Source of the DNA: Kosakonia sacchari
Lineage (GTDB): Bacteria; Pseudomonadota; Gammaproteobacteria; Enterobacterales; Enterobacteriaceae
DNA: 64,000 nucleotides
Direction of reading: 5' to 3'
Assembly (NCBI GenBank): GCA_900109485.1
Contig: FOAY01000012.1
Span: 1 to 64,000 of the forward strand
Shown here: positions 48,699 through 60,669 of the stretch, one piece after another
Layout: every line of letters starts with the position of its first letter
How positions within the stretch are numbered: the first letter of the stretch is position 1
Notes under the pieces: model-generated
The model's database searches: none
What the model was told of the DNA's origin: nothing
Seen by the model: the letters and a program-made list of their open reading frames with translations, nothing else
Translations under genes and position numbers: made by a program

Positions 48699-49120
48699 TT
48701 TTAATTCCCTCGGCACCGCTAACTTTAAAATATAATTATTTTGATGTTTATTATCTGATTTTATTTAAGCACTCGAAACTTATTATCAGATAATTGGCAC
48801 TTCGATTTTATTAGCCTCAGTATAATCACCGACAGGAGACCACACACTGGTGGGTTGCTCAATTTTAACATTGCCCGAAAAGATTATTTTGAGCATTTGC
48901 ACATAAGCCTGGGCGCTGATGCACAGATCTTGCAATATGCAGCCCCGCCAGATGGGGAATCGGGACAATAAGTGATTTAGATCACATTTTACTATTTAAA
49001 CTCCTGACATTCTTATTTCAGCAAACAAGATTTTTATTCCCGATATTAATTCCAGAATAAAGAATGATTCCGCTTTTATAGAGCAATGCATCGTATAAGT
49101 TAGCTGGAGATTACTTGACA
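48699..49120. promoter_or_regulatory. garPLRK-garD divergent control region
   Basis: 422 bp without genes. A CRP site lies at 48971-48986. TTATCTGATTTT (about 48751-48762) and TTATTATCAGATAATTGG (about 48780-48797) repeat the same element in opposite orientation and could be targets of CdaR, the diacid-responsive activator of the gar genes in E. coli; this is a guess. The rest is AT-rich and featureless. Confidence 0.6.
48971..48986. promoter_or_regulatory. CRP-binding site of the gar genes
   Basis: AGTGA (48971-48975), six bases, TCACA (48982-48986) matches the CRP consensus at 9 of 10 positions. It is centred about 142 bp upstream of the garD start codon. Confidence 0.7.
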
Positions 49121-50692
49121 ATGTCCAACATTGAAATTAGACAGCAACCGCCAGGGGCGTTTTATATTAAGGTACACGACACGGATAATGTCGCTATCAT
49201 CGTCAATGACAATGGCTTAAAGGCAGGAACCCGTTTTCCGGACGGTCTCGAGCTAATTGAGCATATTCCGCAGGGCCATAAAGTGGCGCTGGTTGATATC
49301 CCCCATCACGGCGAAATCGTGCGCTATGGCGAGATCATTGGCTACGCCATGCGCGATATCCCCCGCGGTAGCTGGATTGATGAATCCATGGTTGAGCTGC
49401 CGAAAGCACCGCCGCTGAATACACTGCCGCTGGCGACGAAAGTCCCGGAGCCGCTACCGCCGCTGGAGGGGTATACCTTTGAAGGCTACCGCAACGCGGA
49501 TGGCAGCGTCGGCACCAAGAACCTGCTTGGCCTGACCACCAGCGTGCACTGCGTTGCAGGCGTGGTGGATTACGTCGTGAAGATCATTGAGCGCGATCTG
49601 CTGCCGAAATACCCGAACGTTGACGGCGTGGTCGGCCTGAATCACCTGTATGGTTGTGGCGTGGCCATTAACGCACCGGCGGCAGTCATTCCCATTCGCA
49701 CCATTCATAACATTTCGCTGAACCCGAACTTCGGCGGCGAAGTCATGGTCATTGGTCTGGGCTGTGAAAAATTGCAGCCGGAACGTCTGCTGGAAGGGAC
49801 CGAGGATGTGAAAGCCATTCCGGTCGACAGCGCCAGTATTGTTCGTTTGCAGGATGAGCAGCATGTGGGCTTCCGCTCGATGGTTGACGATATTCTGCAG
49901 GTCGCAGAGCGCCATCTGGCCAAGCTGAACCAACGTAAACGTGAAACCTGCCCGGCTTCTGAACTGGTAGTCGGTATGCAGTGTGGCGGCAGCGATGCAT
50001 TCTCCGGCGTTACCGCGAACCCGGCTGTAGGTTATGCCTCTGACCTGATTATTCGCTGCGGCGGAACGGTGATGTTCTCCGAAGTGACCGAAGTCCGTGA
50101 TGCGATTCACCTGCTGACGCCGCGCGCCATCAACGAAGAAGTGGGCAAACGCCTGCTGGAAGAGATGGCCTGGTACGATAACTATCTCGACATGGGTAAA
50201 ACCGACCGCAGCGCCAACCCTTCTCCGGGGAACAAAAAAGGCGGCCTGGCGAATATCGTGGAAAAAGCGCTGGGTTCGATCGCGAAATCCGGTAAGAGCG
50301 CCATCTCTGAAGTGCTCTCTCCGGGCCAACGTCCGACCAAACGCGGGCTGATTTATGCCGCAACACCGGCAAGCGACTTCGTCTGCGGTACGCAGCAGGT
50401 GGCTTCCGGGATCACAGTACAAGTGTTTACCACCGGGCGTGGCACGCCGTACGGCCTGGTTGCCGTACCGGTAATCAAAATGGCGACCCGCACTGAGCTG
50501 GCAAATCGCTGGTATGACTTAATGGATATCAATGCCGGGACGATCGCTACGGGCGAAGAGACCATCGAGGATGTGGGCTGGAAGCTGTTCCACTTTATCC
50601 TTGATGTCGCCAGCGGTCGTAAGAAAACCTTCTCCGATCAGTGGGGGCTGCATAACCAGCTGGCTGTGTTTAACCCGGCTCCGGTGACTTGA
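49121..50692 (+). CDS. garD: Galactarate dehydratase GarD
   Basis: 523 residues from ATG 49121 with GGAGA upstream, the E. coli length; a TTG two codons earlier is not needed. It has a UxaA/GarD-family architecture with an N-terminal SAF domain and a catalytic part with [43 protein letters not shown] and [10 protein letters not shown]. It dehydrates galactarate (meso-galactaric acid) to 5-keto-4-deoxy-D-glucarate using iron. It is transcribed alone, divergently from garPLRK, and followed by a strong terminator. Confidence 0.97.
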   Translation: MSNIEIRQQPPGAFYIKVHDTDNVAIIVNDNGLKAGTRFPDGLELIEHIPQGHKVALVDIPHHGEIVRYGEIIGYAMRDIPRGSWIDESMVELPKAPPLNTLPLATKVPEPLPPLEGYTFEGYRNADGSVGTKNLLGLTTSVHCVAGVVDYVVKIIERDLLPKYPNVDGVVGLNHLYGCGVAINAPAAVIPIRTIHNISLNPNFGGEVMVIGLGCEKLQPERLLEGTEDVKAIPVDSASIVRLQDEQHVGFRSMVDDILQVAERHLAKLNQRKRETCPASELVVGMQCGGSDAFSGVTANPAVGYASDLIIRCGGTVMFSEVTEVRDAIHLLTPRAINEEVGKRLLEEMAWYDNYLDMGKTDRSANPSPGNKKGGLANIVEKALGSIAKSGKSAISEVLSPGQRPTKRGLIYAATPASDFVCGTQQVASGITVQVFTTGRGTPYGLVAVPVIKMATRTELANRWYDLMDINAGTIATGEETIEDVGWKLFHFILDVASGRKKTFSDQWGLHNQLAVFNPAPVT

Positions 50693-50723
50693 TTTTAATA
50701 ACAAAAGCGTAAACCTCACTTTT

Positions 50724-51736
<1,013 letters not shown>

Positions 51737-51780
51737 CGCCACAACCTTTTGAAAATATTGCGTAATAACCGGAGGAAGAA

Positions 51781-53052
51781 GTGAAAGAGATTATTGCCCG
51801 CCATAAAGCGGGGGAGCACCTCGGTATCTGTTCTGTTTGCTCAGCGCACCCGCTGGTCATTGAAGCCGCGCTGCGCTTTGATTTATCGACCGACGCGAAA
51901 GTATTGATCGAAGCAACCTCGAATCAGGTCAATCAGTTTGGCGGCTATACCGGTATGAAGCCCGCCGATTTTCGCGACTTCGTCTACCGCATCGCCGATG
52001 ACGTCGGCTTTCCACGGGAGCGGCTGATCCTGGGCGGCGATCATCTTGGGCCAAACTGCTGGCAGAACGAAACCGCCGCCGCTGCGATGGAAAAATCCGT
52101 CGAGCTGATCAAAGCCTATGTGGCTGCCGGTTTCAGCAAGATCCATCTGGATGCATCGATGTCATGCGCTGACGATCCGGTTCCGCTGGAACCGCATGTT
52201 GTCGCCGAACGCGCCGCACGTCTGTGCCAGGCGGCGGAAGAAACCGCCAGCGACGCGCTGAAAAAAAACCTGACCTATGTGATTGGCACTGAAGTACCGG
52301 TTCCCGGCGGCGAAGCCAGCAGTATCAATTCGGTTCACGTTACGCGCGTCGAAGATGCCGCCCGCACGCTGGAAACGCACCGCGTCGCTTTCCATGCATT
52401 GGGGCTGGATGACGCGATGAACCGCGTCATTGCTATCGTCGTGCAGCCAGGCGTTGAATTCGATCATACCCAGGTAATCCACTATCAGCCGCAAGCGGCA
52501 GAAGCGCTTTCCGGCTGGATCCGCCAGACGCCAATGGTCTACGAAGCGCACTCCACTGACTACCAGTCCCGCCAGGCTTACCACGCACTGGTACGCGACC
52601 ATTTCGCCATTCTGAAAGTTGGACCTGCGCTGACCTTTGCGCTGCGCGAAGCCATTTTTGCGCTGGCGCAAATGGAAAACGAACTGATTGCGCCGGAAAA
52701 CCGCAGTCGCGTACTGGAGGTGATCGATGAAGTGATGCTTAACGAACCGGATTACTGGAAAAAGTATTACCGTCCGACCTGGAGCCAGTCGATGGTGGAT
52801 ATCCACTTCAGCCTTTCGGATCGCATTCGCTACTACTGGCCGCACCCGCGCATTCGCCAGAGCGTCGAGAAACTGCTGGCGAACCTCAGCGCTACAACGC
52901 TGCCGTTAGGGCTGATTAGCCAGTATTTACCCGTACAACTGGAACGCGCGTCGCTAAATGAGATCGCCGCAACGCCACACAGCCTGATCATTGACAAAAT
53001 ACAGGATGTATTGCGCGCCTATCGCTATGGATGCGCCCCTGACATTGCCTGA
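51781..53052 (+). CDS. gatZ: D-tagatose-1,6-bisphosphate aldolase subunit GatZ
   Basis: 423 residues from a GTG start with GGAGG upstream (E. coli GatZ 420). It is of the GatZ/KbaZ family: [46 protein letters not shown], and [22 protein letters not shown]. GatZ is a non-catalytic or chaperone-like subunit needed for full activity and stability of GatY. It lies 44 bp behind gatY. Confidence 0.95.
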   Translation: MKEIIARHKAGEHLGICSVCSAHPLVIEAALRFDLSTDAKVLIEATSNQVNQFGGYTGMKPADFRDFVYRIADDVGFPRERLILGGDHLGPNCWQNETAAAAMEKSVELIKAYVAAGFSKIHLDASMSCADDPVPLEPHVVAERAARLCQAAEETASDALKKNLTYVIGTEVPVPGGEASSINSVHVTRVEDAARTLETHRVAFHALGLDDAMNRVIAIVVQPGVEFDHTQVIHYQPQAAEALSGWIRQTPMVYEAHSTDYQSRQAYHALVRDHFAILKVGPALTFALREAIFALAQMENELIAPENRSRVLEVIDEVMLNEPDYWKKYYRPTWSQSMVDIHFSLSDRIRYYWPHPRIRQSVEKLLANLSATTLPLGLISQYLPVQLERASLNEIAATPHSLIIDKIQDVLRAYRYGCAPDIA

Positions 53053-53066
53053 TGACTGGAGAATGT

Positions 53067-53531
53067 ATGAGCCAACTGTTTGTCCGTACCGGAATTGAAT
53101 TTACCTCGCGTCAGCATGTGCTGGCGCATATTGGCGAGGAGATGCTGGCGCAGGGCGTCGTGCATGAAAGCTATCCGGCAGCGCTTCTGGCGCGCGAAGC
53201 AATTTACCCGACCGGCATTGCCCTTGAACACCACGCGGTGGCCATCCCGCACTGCGAGGCGGTACATGCTAAATCCCCGGCGCTGTATCTGATCCGCCCG
53301 GATAAACCGGTTTATTTTCAACAAGCTGACGATGATGCCGACATCGCCGTCTCGCTGATTATCGCCCTGATTGTGGAAAACCCGGCCGAGCAATTGAAGT
53401 TGTTACGCCGTCTTTTTAGTGAGCTGCAAAACCCGAACACGCTGCAAGCGCTGCTGGATACGCCTGCCGATAACCTGGCGACGCTTTTTCGGGACACGAT
53501 CCTGGAGCCTGAGCAGTGCGAGCAGGCTTAA
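53067..53531 (+). CDS. gatA: Galactitol PTS enzyme IIA component GatA
   Basis: 154 residues from ATG 53067 (E. coli GatA 150). It is a fructose/mannitol-type EIIA domain; the phosphorylated histidine lies in HHAVAIPHCEAVHAKSPALYL. It accepts phosphate from HPr and passes it to GatB. It begins 14 bp after gatZ. Confidence 0.94.
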   Translation: MSQLFVRTGIEFTSRQHVLAHIGEEMLAQGVVHESYPAALLAREAIYPTGIALEHHAVAIPHCEAVHAKSPALYLIRPDKPVYFQQADDDADIAVSLIIALIVENPAEQLKLLRRLFSELQNPNTLQALLDTPADNLATLFRDTILEPEQCEQA

Positions 53532-53560
53532 TAAGATACTGATAATAAAAGGAGTACCCT

Positions 53561-53845
53561 ATGAAACGTAAAATAATCGTCGCCTGCGGCGGTGCGGTCG
53601 CCACCTCCACCATGGCAGCAGAAGAGATCAAAGAGCTCTGCGCCGACCACCAGATCGAACTCGACCTCGTGCAGTGCCGGGTGAATGAAATAGAAACCTA
53701 TATGGACGGCGCAGATCTGATCTGCACCACTGCGAGAGTCGATCGTACCTTTGGCGATATTCCTGTTGTGCACGGCATGCCTTTCGTCTCCGGCGTGGGC
53801 ATTGAAGCGCTGCAACAAAAAATCCTGGCGATCCTCAGGGGGTAA
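53561..53845 (+). CDS. gatB: Galactitol PTS enzyme IIB component GatB
   Basis: 94 residues, the E. coli length and nearly identical. The phosphorylated cysteine is in the N-terminal P-loop-like [16 protein letters not shown] (Cys9). It passes phosphate from GatA to galactitol during transport by GatC. It is a separate small protein, as usual in this PTS. Confidence 0.96.
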   Translation: MKRKIIVACGGAVATSTMAAEEIKELCADHQIELDLVQCRVNEIETYMDGADLICTTARVDRTFGDIPVVHGMPFVSGVGIEALQQKILAILRG

Positions 53846-53849
53846 CGCG

Positions 53850-55223
53850 ATGTTTAGCGAAATTATGCGTTATATCCTCGACTTAGGTCCTACCGTCATG
53901 CTGCCGGTGGTGATCATCATCTTCTCGAAATTGTTGGGGATGAAGCTCGGGGATTGCTTTAAATCGGGCCTGCACATCGGGATTGGCTTTGTCGGTATTG
54001 GGTTGGTGATTGGCCTGATGCTGGACTCCATCGGCCCGGCAGCGAAAGCGATGGCTGAACATTTCCAGATTAACCTGCATGTGATTGATGTCGGCTGGCC
54101 TGGCTCATCACCGATGACCTGGGCGTCACAGATCGCGCTGGTCGCCATCCCGGTCGCGATTGCCGTGAATATCCTGATGCTGATCACCCGCATGACGCGC
54201 GTAGTGAACGTCGATATCTGGAATATCTGGCACATGACTTTTACCGGCGCCATGCTGCACCTCGCTACTGGCTCTTACTGGATCGGTATACTCGGCGTCG
54301 TGGCGCATGCGGCATTCGTCTTCAAGCTGGGCGACTGGTTTGCAAAAGACACGCGGGATTTCTTCGGGCTGGAAGGGATTGCCATCCCGCACGGCACCTC
54401 CGCTTACCTCGGCCCCATTGCCGTACTGGTTGATACGATCGTCGAAAAAATCCCCGGTCTTAACCGCGTTCACTTTAGCGCCGACGATATTCAGAAACGT
54501 TTTGGCCCGTTTGGCGAGCCGGTCACCGTTGGGTTTGTGATGGGGATTGTCATTGGTCTGCTGGCGGGCTACGACCTGAAAGGCGTGCTGCAACTGGCGG
54601 TGAAAACGGCTGCCGTGATGCTGCTGATGCCGCGCGTCATCAAACCGATTATGGATGGGCTAACGCCTATTGCGAAACAGGCGCGTAAACGGCTACAGGC
54701 TAAATTTGGCAGCCAGGAATTCCTGATTGGTCTCGACCCGGCGCTGCTGCTCGGCCACACCTCAGTGGTCTCCGCCAGTTTGATCTTTATTCCGCTCACC
54801 ATTTTGATTGCGGTGCTGGTGCCGGGTAACCAGGTGCTGCCCTTCGGCGATCTGGCAACCATCGGGTTCTTTGTGGCGATGGCGGTTGCAGTACATCAGG
54901 GCAACCTGTTTCGCACGCTGATCTCCGGCATCATTATTATGAGCATCACGCTGTGGATCGCCACGCAAACCATCGGGCTGCATACGCAGCTTGCCGCCAA
55001 CGCAGGTGCGCTGAAATCGGGCGGTCTGGTGGCATCAATGGACCAGGGCGGTTCGCCGTTCACCTGGCTGCTTATTCAGCTTTTCACCTGGCAAAACGTG
55101 GTGGGTTTTGTGGTGATTGCCACCCTTTATCTGGCCGGTGTGCTGTTGACCTGGCGCAGAGCACGCAACTTCAGAGCGGCCGAAAAAGCCTCGCTCGCCG
55201 CACAAAGCCAGACCGTATCCTGA
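53850..55223 (+). CDS. gatC: Galactitol PTS enzyme IIC permease GatC
   Basis: 457 residues from ATG 53850 (E. coli 451), 4 bp after gatB. It is a polytopic membrane protein of the PTS EIIC Gat family, with MFSEIMRYILDLGPTVMLPV, IGFVGIGLVIGLMLDSIGPAAKAM and GLEGIAIPHGTSAYLGPIAV. It moves galactitol across the inner membrane while it is phosphorylated to galactitol 1-phosphate. Confidence 0.96.
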   Translation: MFSEIMRYILDLGPTVMLPVVIIIFSKLLGMKLGDCFKSGLHIGIGFVGIGLVIGLMLDSIGPAAKAMAEHFQINLHVIDVGWPGSSPMTWASQIALVAIPVAIAVNILMLITRMTRVVNVDIWNIWHMTFTGAMLHLATGSYWIGILGVVAHAAFVFKLGDWFAKDTRDFFGLEGIAIPHGTSAYLGPIAVLVDTIVEKIPGLNRVHFSADDIQKRFGPFGEPVTVGFVMGIVIGLLAGYDLKGVLQLAVKTAAVMLLMPRVIKPIMDGLTPIAKQARKRLQAKFGSQEFLIGLDPALLLGHTSVVSASLIFIPLTILIAVLVPGNQVLPFGDLATIGFFVAMAVAVHQGNLFRTLISGIIIMSITLWIATQTIGLHTQLAANAGALKSGGLVASMDQGGSPFTWLLIQLFTWQNVVGFVVIATLYLAGVLLTWRRARNFRAAEKASLAAQSQTVS

Positions 55224-55268
55224 TCCCCGGGGAGCCCCGCTCCCCCTTTGTTGTTCCTGGAGAGTGTT

Positions 55269-56312
55269 ATGAAATCAGTGGTTATCCGTGCTGAAGGCCA
55301 CGTCTGCGTTGAAGAACGCCCGGAACCTCAGTTGCAGCACGATGATGATGTCAAAGTCAGGGTCGTCAGCTCCGGCCTGTGCGGTTCTGACATCCCGCGT
55401 ATCTTTGCCGGTGGCGCGCACTTTTACCCGATTACCCTGGGACATGAATTCAGCGGTTATGTCGAAGCCTGCGGCGCGGCAATCAACGATTTGCACGCCG
55501 GAGATGCGGTGGCATGCGTGCCGCTGTTGCCCTGCTTTAACTGCCCGGAGTGCCGCCGCGAGTACTTCTCCTTGTGCAAGCGCTACCAGTTTGTCGGTTC
55601 GCGCAGCGATGGCGGTAATGCAGAATACATCGTGGTGAAACGGGCGAATCTGATCGCGTTGCCGAAGGCAATGACGATTGAAGATGGCGCATTTATTGAA
55701 CCCATCACCGTCGGCCTGCACGCCTTCCACCTTGCTGGCGGTTGCGAAAACAAAAACGTGATCGTTGTCGGCGCCGGTACCATTGGCCTGCTGGCCATGC
55801 AGTGCGCACGCGCACTTGGCGCCAAAAGCGTTACCGCTATCGATATCAACCCCGACAAGCTGCAACTGGCACGCGAACTCGGCGCAACCTACACCTTCAA
55901 TAGCCGCGAGCAGAATGTGAGCGCGATTGCCGCGGGCCTGGAAGAGGCGCGTTTCGACCAGTTGGTGCTGGAAACGGCAGGAACGCCGCAAACCGTCTCA
56001 CTGGCAATCGAAATCGCCGGGCCGCGCGCCCAACTGGTATTGGTCGGTACGCTGCATCATGACCTGACGTTAACCACGCCCGTGTTCGGCCAAATTCTGC
56101 GCAAAGAATTAACCCTGATTGGCAGCTGGATGAACTACTCCGGCCCGTGGCCGGGCGAAGAGTGGATAACGGCTACACGCCTGCTGACAGAGAAAAAGCT
56201 AGCGTTAGAGCCGTTGATCGCCCTGCGCGGTGGCCCGGAAAGTTTCGCCCGTGCAGTACAGAACCTTAACGGTGCGCCGATGCAGGGCAAAATCCTGTTA
56301 CGGCTCGATTAA
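55269..56312 (+). CDS. gatD: Galactitol-1-phosphate 5-dehydrogenase GatD
   Basis: 347 residues from ATG 55269 (E. coli 346), a zinc medium-chain dehydrogenase. The catalytic zinc ligands are Cys in SSGLCGSD, His-Glu in LGHEFSG and a further Glu in FIEPITVG. The structural zinc cysteines lie in CFNCPECRREYFSLC, and VVGAGTIGLLAMQ binds NAD+. It oxidises galactitol 1-phosphate to tagatose 6-phosphate. No gatK-type tagatose-6-phosphate kinase is adjacent; a pfkA/agaK-type kinase elsewhere must act. Confidence 0.95.
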   Translation: MKSVVIRAEGHVCVEERPEPQLQHDDDVKVRVVSSGLCGSDIPRIFAGGAHFYPITLGHEFSGYVEACGAAINDLHAGDAVACVPLLPCFNCPECRREYFSLCKRYQFVGSRSDGGNAEYIVVKRANLIALPKAMTIEDGAFIEPITVGLHAFHLAGGCENKNVIVVGAGTIGLLAMQCARALGAKSVTAIDINPDKLQLARELGATYTFNSREQNVSAIAAGLEEARFDQLVLETAGTPQTVSLAIEIAGPRAQLVLVGTLHHDLTLTTPVFGQILRKELTLIGSWMNYSGPWPGEEWITATRLLTEKKLALEPLIALRGGPESFARAVQNLNGAPMQGKILLRLD

Positions 56313-56317
56313 GCGAG

Positions 56318-56341
56318 AGAGCCAGCAACCTGCGCTGGCTC
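56318..56341 (+). terminator. Weak terminator/hairpin between gatD and gatR
   Basis: Stem GAGCCAGC / GCTGGCTC around a 7-nt loop, followed by ACATTT, closes or attenuates the gat operon ahead of gatR. Confidence 0.6.
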
Positions 56342-56422
56342 ACATTTCCTTTCGAAACTTAGCGTTCAACTTTCACAATCCTTCGATTACACTAGAGGAA
56401 GTTAATTATCAGGCAAATTAAT

Positions 56423-57196
56423 ATGAACTCATTTGAACGAAGGAATAAGATCGTCGAACTGGTTAACTCACAGGGAAGTGTGCTGGTGATTGACCTTTCG
56501 AACAGCTTTGGCATTTCTGAAGTCACCATCCGCGCAGATCTGCGTCTGCTGGAAGAGAAAGGCCTGGTAACACGCTTTCACGGCGGTGCCGCGAAACCCG
56601 GCGCAACGGTGCTGGATAACGAAAATCAGGAAGTGGTGCTGGAAGAACGCTACCGGCTGGCGAGCGATCCGAAAAAACGTATCGCCCAGGCCGCCGCCAG
56701 CATGATCGAAGAGGGTATGACGGTGATCCTCGACAGCGGCAGCACCACCATGCTGATTGCTGAGGCACTGACGAAAAGAACCAACATTACCGTTATTACC
56801 AACAGCCTTCCCGCCGCATTTGCCCTGTCGGAAAATAAAGACATCACCCTTGTGGTTTGCGGTGGTACCGTGCGGCATAAAACGCACTCCATGCACGGCA
56901 CCATTGCCGAACGCTCTTTGCAGGGCATCAGCGCAGATTTAATGTTCGTCGGCGCGGATGGCATTGATGCGACGAACGGCATCACCACCTTTAATGAAGG
57001 CTACTCCATTAGCAGCGTGATGGCCGCCGCCGCGCATAAAGTCGTTGCAGTCGTGGATGCCAGCAAATTCAACCGTCGCGGTTTTAATCAGGTGCTGCCG
57101 ATGGAGAAAATCGATGCGGTGATCACCGATGACAGCATCAGCGACAAGGACAGAGCTGCGTTTCGCAAAATGGAGAAGGAACTGGCGGTGGTGTAA
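56423..57196 (+). CDS. gatR: Galactitol operon repressor GatR (DeoR family), intact
   Basis: 257 residues. The N-terminal DeoR helix-turn-helix FERRNKIVELVNSQGSVLVIDLSNSFGISEVTIRADLRLLEEKGLVTRFHGGA is followed by the sugar-phosphate-binding DeoR C-terminal domain (VILDSGSTTMLIAEAL, ITNSLPAAFAL, VGADGID, KFNRRGFNQV). In E. coli K-12 gatR is disrupted by an insertion; here it is complete, so the gat operon should be inducible. A CTTTCGAA element at 56349-56356 ahead of it suggests autoregulation. Confidence 0.93.
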   Translation: MNSFERRNKIVELVNSQGSVLVIDLSNSFGISEVTIRADLRLLEEKGLVTRFHGGAAKPGATVLDNENQEVVLEERYRLASDPKKRIAQAAASMIEEGMTVILDSGSTTMLIAEALTKRTNITVITNSLPAAFALSENKDITLVVCGGTVRHKTHSMHGTIAERSLQGISADLMFVGADGIDATNGITTFNEGYSISSVMAAAAHKVVAVVDASKFNRRGFNQVLPMEKIDAVITDDSISDKDRAAFRKMEKELAVV

Positions 57197-57256
57197 AAAC
57201 CGGGGCTACGGCGCTGTGGTCGCTGACGCGGCTCTCCAGCGCCTGTATTGATCGGG

Positions 57257-58114
57257 TTACTGCTGATCCAGCGCGTACTTGTACAACGCGTTTTTCTTCA
57301 CGCCGTGGATCTCCGCCGCGAGGGCTGCGGCTTTCTTCAGCGGCAGTTCAGCCTGCAACAGCGCCAGCGTACGCAGCGCATCGGCGGGCAACTCATCTTC
57401 CTGCGCTTTATGGCCTTCGACAATCAGCACCATCTCACCTTTACGGCGGTTTTCATCCTCTTTCACCCACGCCAGCAGTTCGCCTACTGGCGCGCCCTGA
57501 ATGGTTTCCCAGGTTTTGGTCAGCTCGCGGGCCAACACGACATAGCGGCTCTCGCCCCACACTGCGACCATATCTTCCAGACTTTCCAGTAAACGATGGG
57601 TGGATTCATAGAAAATCAGCGTGCGGCTTTCCGTTTCCAGCGCTTTTAACGTATCGCGACGCCCTTTCGATTTGGCAGGCAGAAACCCTTCGTAACAAAA
57701 ACGATCCGACGGCAGCCCCGCGGCGCTCAACGCGGCGATCGCAGCGCACGGGCCAGGCAAAGGCACAACGCGAATACCCGCTTCACGGCAGGTGCGCACC
57801 AGATGATAACCCGGATCGTTGATCAGCGGCGTTCCGGCATCCGAGACCAGCGCAATGTTCTGCCCCTCTTTCAGCTTTGCCACCAGCGTTTCCGCTTTCT
57901 GCTGCTCGTTATGGTCATGCAGGGCGAACAGGCGGGCATTAATGGCAAAGTGCTGCAGCAATAAACCGGTGTGGCGGGTATCTTCCGCCGCAATTAAATC
58001 AACGGCCTGCAACACGTTGAGGGCGCGTTGCGTAATATCAGCCAAATTCCCAATGGGAGTAGGTACAATATAAAGCTGACCCTGAGAATTCTCCGCCGAT
58101 TCGTGTTGTTTCAT
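57257..58114 (-). CDS. rsmI: 16S rRNA 2'-O-ribose C1402 methyltransferase RsmI
   Basis: 285 residues (E. coli 286). A tetrapyrrole-methylase-fold enzyme: [55 protein letters not shown] and [27 protein letters not shown]. It methylates the ribose of C1402 in the decoding centre of 16S rRNA. It is divergent from lpoA across 62 bp. Confidence 0.96.
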   Translation of the reverse strand: MKQHESAENSQGQLYIVPTPIGNLADITQRALNVLQAVDLIAAEDTRHTGLLLQHFAINARLFALHDHNEQQKAETLVAKLKEGQNIALVSDAGTPLINDPGYHLVRTCREAGIRVVPLPGPCAAIAALSAAGLPSDRFCYEGFLPAKSKGRRDTLKALETESRTLIFYESTHRLLESLEDMVAVWGESRYVVLARELTKTWETIQGAPVGELLAWVKEDENRRKGEMVLIVEGHKAQEDELPADALRTLALLQAELPLKKAAALAAEIHGVKKNALYKYALDQQ

Positions 58115-58176
58115 TGTTTCATCCGTATTGCCGATTTAATATTGAGCATTGCGTAAAAATTATCACTGGATACAGT

Positions 58177-60294
58177 ATGCTACCGTCAAGATTTCTACGT
58201 TCGAAAGCCACGCGCTGCGTGCCTGTGGTGCTGGCCGCCCTGCTGTTTGCAGGCTGCGGTACCCAGTCGACAGACCAGAGCACCACGCATCTGCAAGGCT
58301 CGGCGCAAGCTGATTCTGGCTATTACCTGCAACAGATGCAGCAAAGCACAGATGATAGCAAGACCAACTGGCAATTACTCGCCATTCGTGCACTGCTTAA
58401 AGAGGGCAAAACCCAGCAGGCAAGCGAACTCTTCAGCCAGCTACCGCAGAATCTGAACGACAATCAGCGTAAAGAATATTCTCTGCTCGCCGCCGAAATG
58501 AAACTGGTGCAGAAAGATTTCGCTGGCGCACAGGCGCTGCTGAGTAAGATCGATCCTGCCGATCTGGAGCAAAATCAGCAGGCGCGTTACTGGCAGTTAG
58601 GGATTGAAGCCGCGCAAGGCAAGCCGTCCCTGACATTGCTGCGCGCGCTGATTGCCCAAGAGCCGCTGTTAACAAAACCTGAAGCGAAGCAGAAAAACAT
58701 CGATGCTACCTGGCAGGCGCTGGCTTCGATGACGCAGGATCAAGCCAGAGCGCTGGTGATCAACGCGGATGAAGTCACCTTGCAGGGTTGGCTCGATCTG
58801 CAACGCGTCTGGTTTGATAATCGCAACGATCCCAACATGCTGAAAGCGGGCATTACCGACTGGCAGACCCGCTACCCGCAAAACCCGGCGGCGAAAATGC
58901 TGCCGACCCAACTGTCGAATCTGCAAAACTTCAAACCGGCATCGGCCAATAAAATCGCGCTGCTGCTGCCGTTAAATGGCCAGGCTGCTGTTTTTGGCCG
59001 GGCGATTCAGCAGGGCTTTGAAGCCGCTAAAAACGGCGTTTCCACCGTTTCCGGCCCGGCCGTTCCGCAGCAGGTGGCACAGGCGGCGAATGCCACAGTG
59101 GTTAGCCCATCGCAGACCAGCGTCAGCGATTTAACCAGCGCTGCCGCACCGGACGCCCAGCAGGTGCAGGCACCGGACAGCGCCGCGCAGAGCGAAACAG
59201 ACACGCAATCCGAAACCACAGCAGAGCAGGATCCCGCAGCGGTAACGCCACAGCAACCTGCCGATGCCAATGCGACGCAGCCGGTTGCCGCGCCAGCCGT
59301 TGCCGGTACGCCAGCAAACCCGGGCGCTGAACTGAAAATTTACGATACCAGCGCGCAACCGATGGATCAGATCCTCAATCAGGTGCAGCAAGATGGCGCG
59401 AGTATCGTGGTCGGCCCGCTGCTGAAAAACAATGTTGAAGAGCTGATGCGCAGTCACACCACGCTGAACGTACTGGCGCTCAACCAGCCTGAAAGCGTCG
59501 AAAACCGCGCAAATATCTGCTATTTCGCACTCTCGCCGGAAGATGAAGCACACGATGCCGCGCGCCACATCCATGAACAGGGCCGTCATGCGCCACTGCT
59601 GCTGGTGCCGCGCAGCAATCTGGGCGAACGAATCAGTAAAGCCTTTGCCGAAGAGTGGCTGAAACTTGGCGGCGGCGTGGTTCTGGAACAGAAATTCGGA
59701 TCTACCGCTGAACTGCGGATGGGCCTGAATGGCGGTTCCGGTATTGCCATGACCGGCAGCCCGGTGGTTGCCAGCCTGCCGCAGCAGCAGGACGTGACTA
59801 TTGGCGGTCTGAACATTCCGGCCCCGCCGACCGATGCGCAAATCAGCGGCAGCGGCAGCGTGGATTCGGTCTATATCGTGGCGACACAGGATGAGATCGC
59901 GCTGATTAAACCGATGATTACCCTGCGCACCGGAAGCCAGAGCAACGTGATGTTGTACGCCAGCTCGCGCATCGCGCAGGGCGGCGCAGGCCCGGATTTC
60001 CGTCTGGAGATGGAAGGCCTGCAATTTAATGAAATCCCGATGCTGGCAGGCGCAAACCCATCGTTAATGCAGCAGGCGCTGAAAAGCGTTAACAATGACT
60101 ACTCGCTGGCGCGCCTGTATGCCATGGGCGCGGATGCCTGGTCGCTGGCGAATAACTTCTCGCAGATGCGTCAGGTTCCGGGGTTTGAACTGAACGGAAA
60201 TACCGGTGATTTAACCGCCACCCAGGATTGCGTGATCAACAGGAAGTTGTCATGGCTCAAATACCAGCAAGGGCAGATCGTCCCGGCCAGTTAA
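58177..60294 (+). CDS. lpoA: LpoA, outer-membrane lipoprotein activator of PBP1a
   Basis: 705 residues from ATG 58177 (a longer frame from 58114 runs through the promoter). The lipobox LLFAGC with Cys27 follows a basic N-terminus and hydrophobic stretch. Residues about 30-250 form the TPR-like N-terminal domain, and residues from 270 on form the periplasmic-binding-protein-like domain ([19 protein letters not shown]). Between about 310 and 405 an Ala/Pro/Gln/Thr-rich low-complexity insert makes the protein some 27 residues longer than E. coli LpoA. LpoA crosses the periplasm to activate transpeptidation by PBP1a. Its end overlaps the yraN start by 43 bp. Confidence 0.94.
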   Translation: MLPSRFLRSKATRCVPVVLAALLFAGCGTQSTDQSTTHLQGSAQADSGYYLQQMQQSTDDSKTNWQLLAIRALLKEGKTQQASELFSQLPQNLNDNQRKEYSLLAAEMKLVQKDFAGAQALLSKIDPADLEQNQQARYWQLGIEAAQGKPSLTLLRALIAQEPLLTKPEAKQKNIDATWQALASMTQDQARALVINADEVTLQGWLDLQRVWFDNRNDPNMLKAGITDWQTRYPQNPAAKMLPTQLSNLQNFKPASANKIALLLPLNGQAAVFGRAIQQGFEAAKNGVSTVSGPAVPQQVAQAANATVVSPSQTSVSDLTSAAAPDAQQVQAPDSAAQSETDTQSETTAEQDPAAVTPQQPADANATQPVAAPAVAGTPANPGAELKIYDTSAQPMDQILNQVQQDGASIVVGPLLKNNVEELMRSHTTLNVLALNQPESVENRANICYFALSPEDEAHDAARHIHEQGRHAPLLLVPRSNLGERISKAFAEEWLKLGGGVVLEQKFGSTAELRMGLNGGSGIAMTGSPVVASLPQQQDVTIGGLNIPAPPTDAQISGSGSVDSVYIVATQDEIALIKPMITLRTGSQSNVMLYASSRIAQGGAGPDFRLEMEGLQFNEIPMLAGANPSLMQQALKSVNNDYSLARLYAMGADAWSLANNFSQMRQVPGFELNGNTGDLTATQDCVINRKLSWLKYQQGQIVPAS

Positions 60295-60647
60295 CCCGTA
60301 AACAGACTGGCGACGCGTGGGAAGCCAAAGCGCGTCGCTGGCTGGAAAGCAAAGGACTGCATTTTTTAGCCGCCAATGTGCGCGAGCGCGGCGGCGAAAT
60401 CGACCTGATAATGCGGCACAAAACTACCACCGTCTTTATTGAAGTGCGCTATCGCAGATCGTCACGTTTTGGTGGCGCTGCGAGCAGTATCACACGCGCG
60501 AAACAGGTCAGGCTCCTGCAAACAGCCCGTTTATGGCTCGCCCGGCACAATGGGAGTTTTGATACTGTGGATTGCCGGTTTGATGTGGTAGCCTGCACCG
60601 AAAATGACGTTGAGTGGATACAAAACGCCTTTAACGACCACTCATAA
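60252..60647 (+). CDS. yraN: YraN, UPF0102 endonuclease-like protein
   Basis: 131 residues from ATG 60252, the E. coli length, with AGGAAG upstream; it overlaps the 3' end of lpoA by 43 bp. The core [40 protein letters not shown] has the D-x(n)-E-x-K-like pattern of PD-(D/E)XK nucleases (Glu-Ile-Asp and Glu-Val-Arg). The cellular function is not established; family members are found next to genes for rRNA or DNA maintenance. Confidence 0.92.
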   Translation: MAQIPARADRPGQLTRKQTGDAWEAKARRWLESKGLHFLAANVRERGGEIDLIMRHKTTTVFIEVRYRRSSRFGGAASSITRAKQVRLLQTARLWLARHNGSFDTVDCRFDVVACTENDVEWIQNAFNDHS

Positions 60648-60669
60648 TTACAAAATGATAGGGATTACT

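Noticed and set aside
48699-48716. GTG start for garP six codons upstream
   Set aside because: It would use the GAGGGA ribosome binding site as codons; ATG 48698 has that site at ideal spacing and fits the E. coli length.
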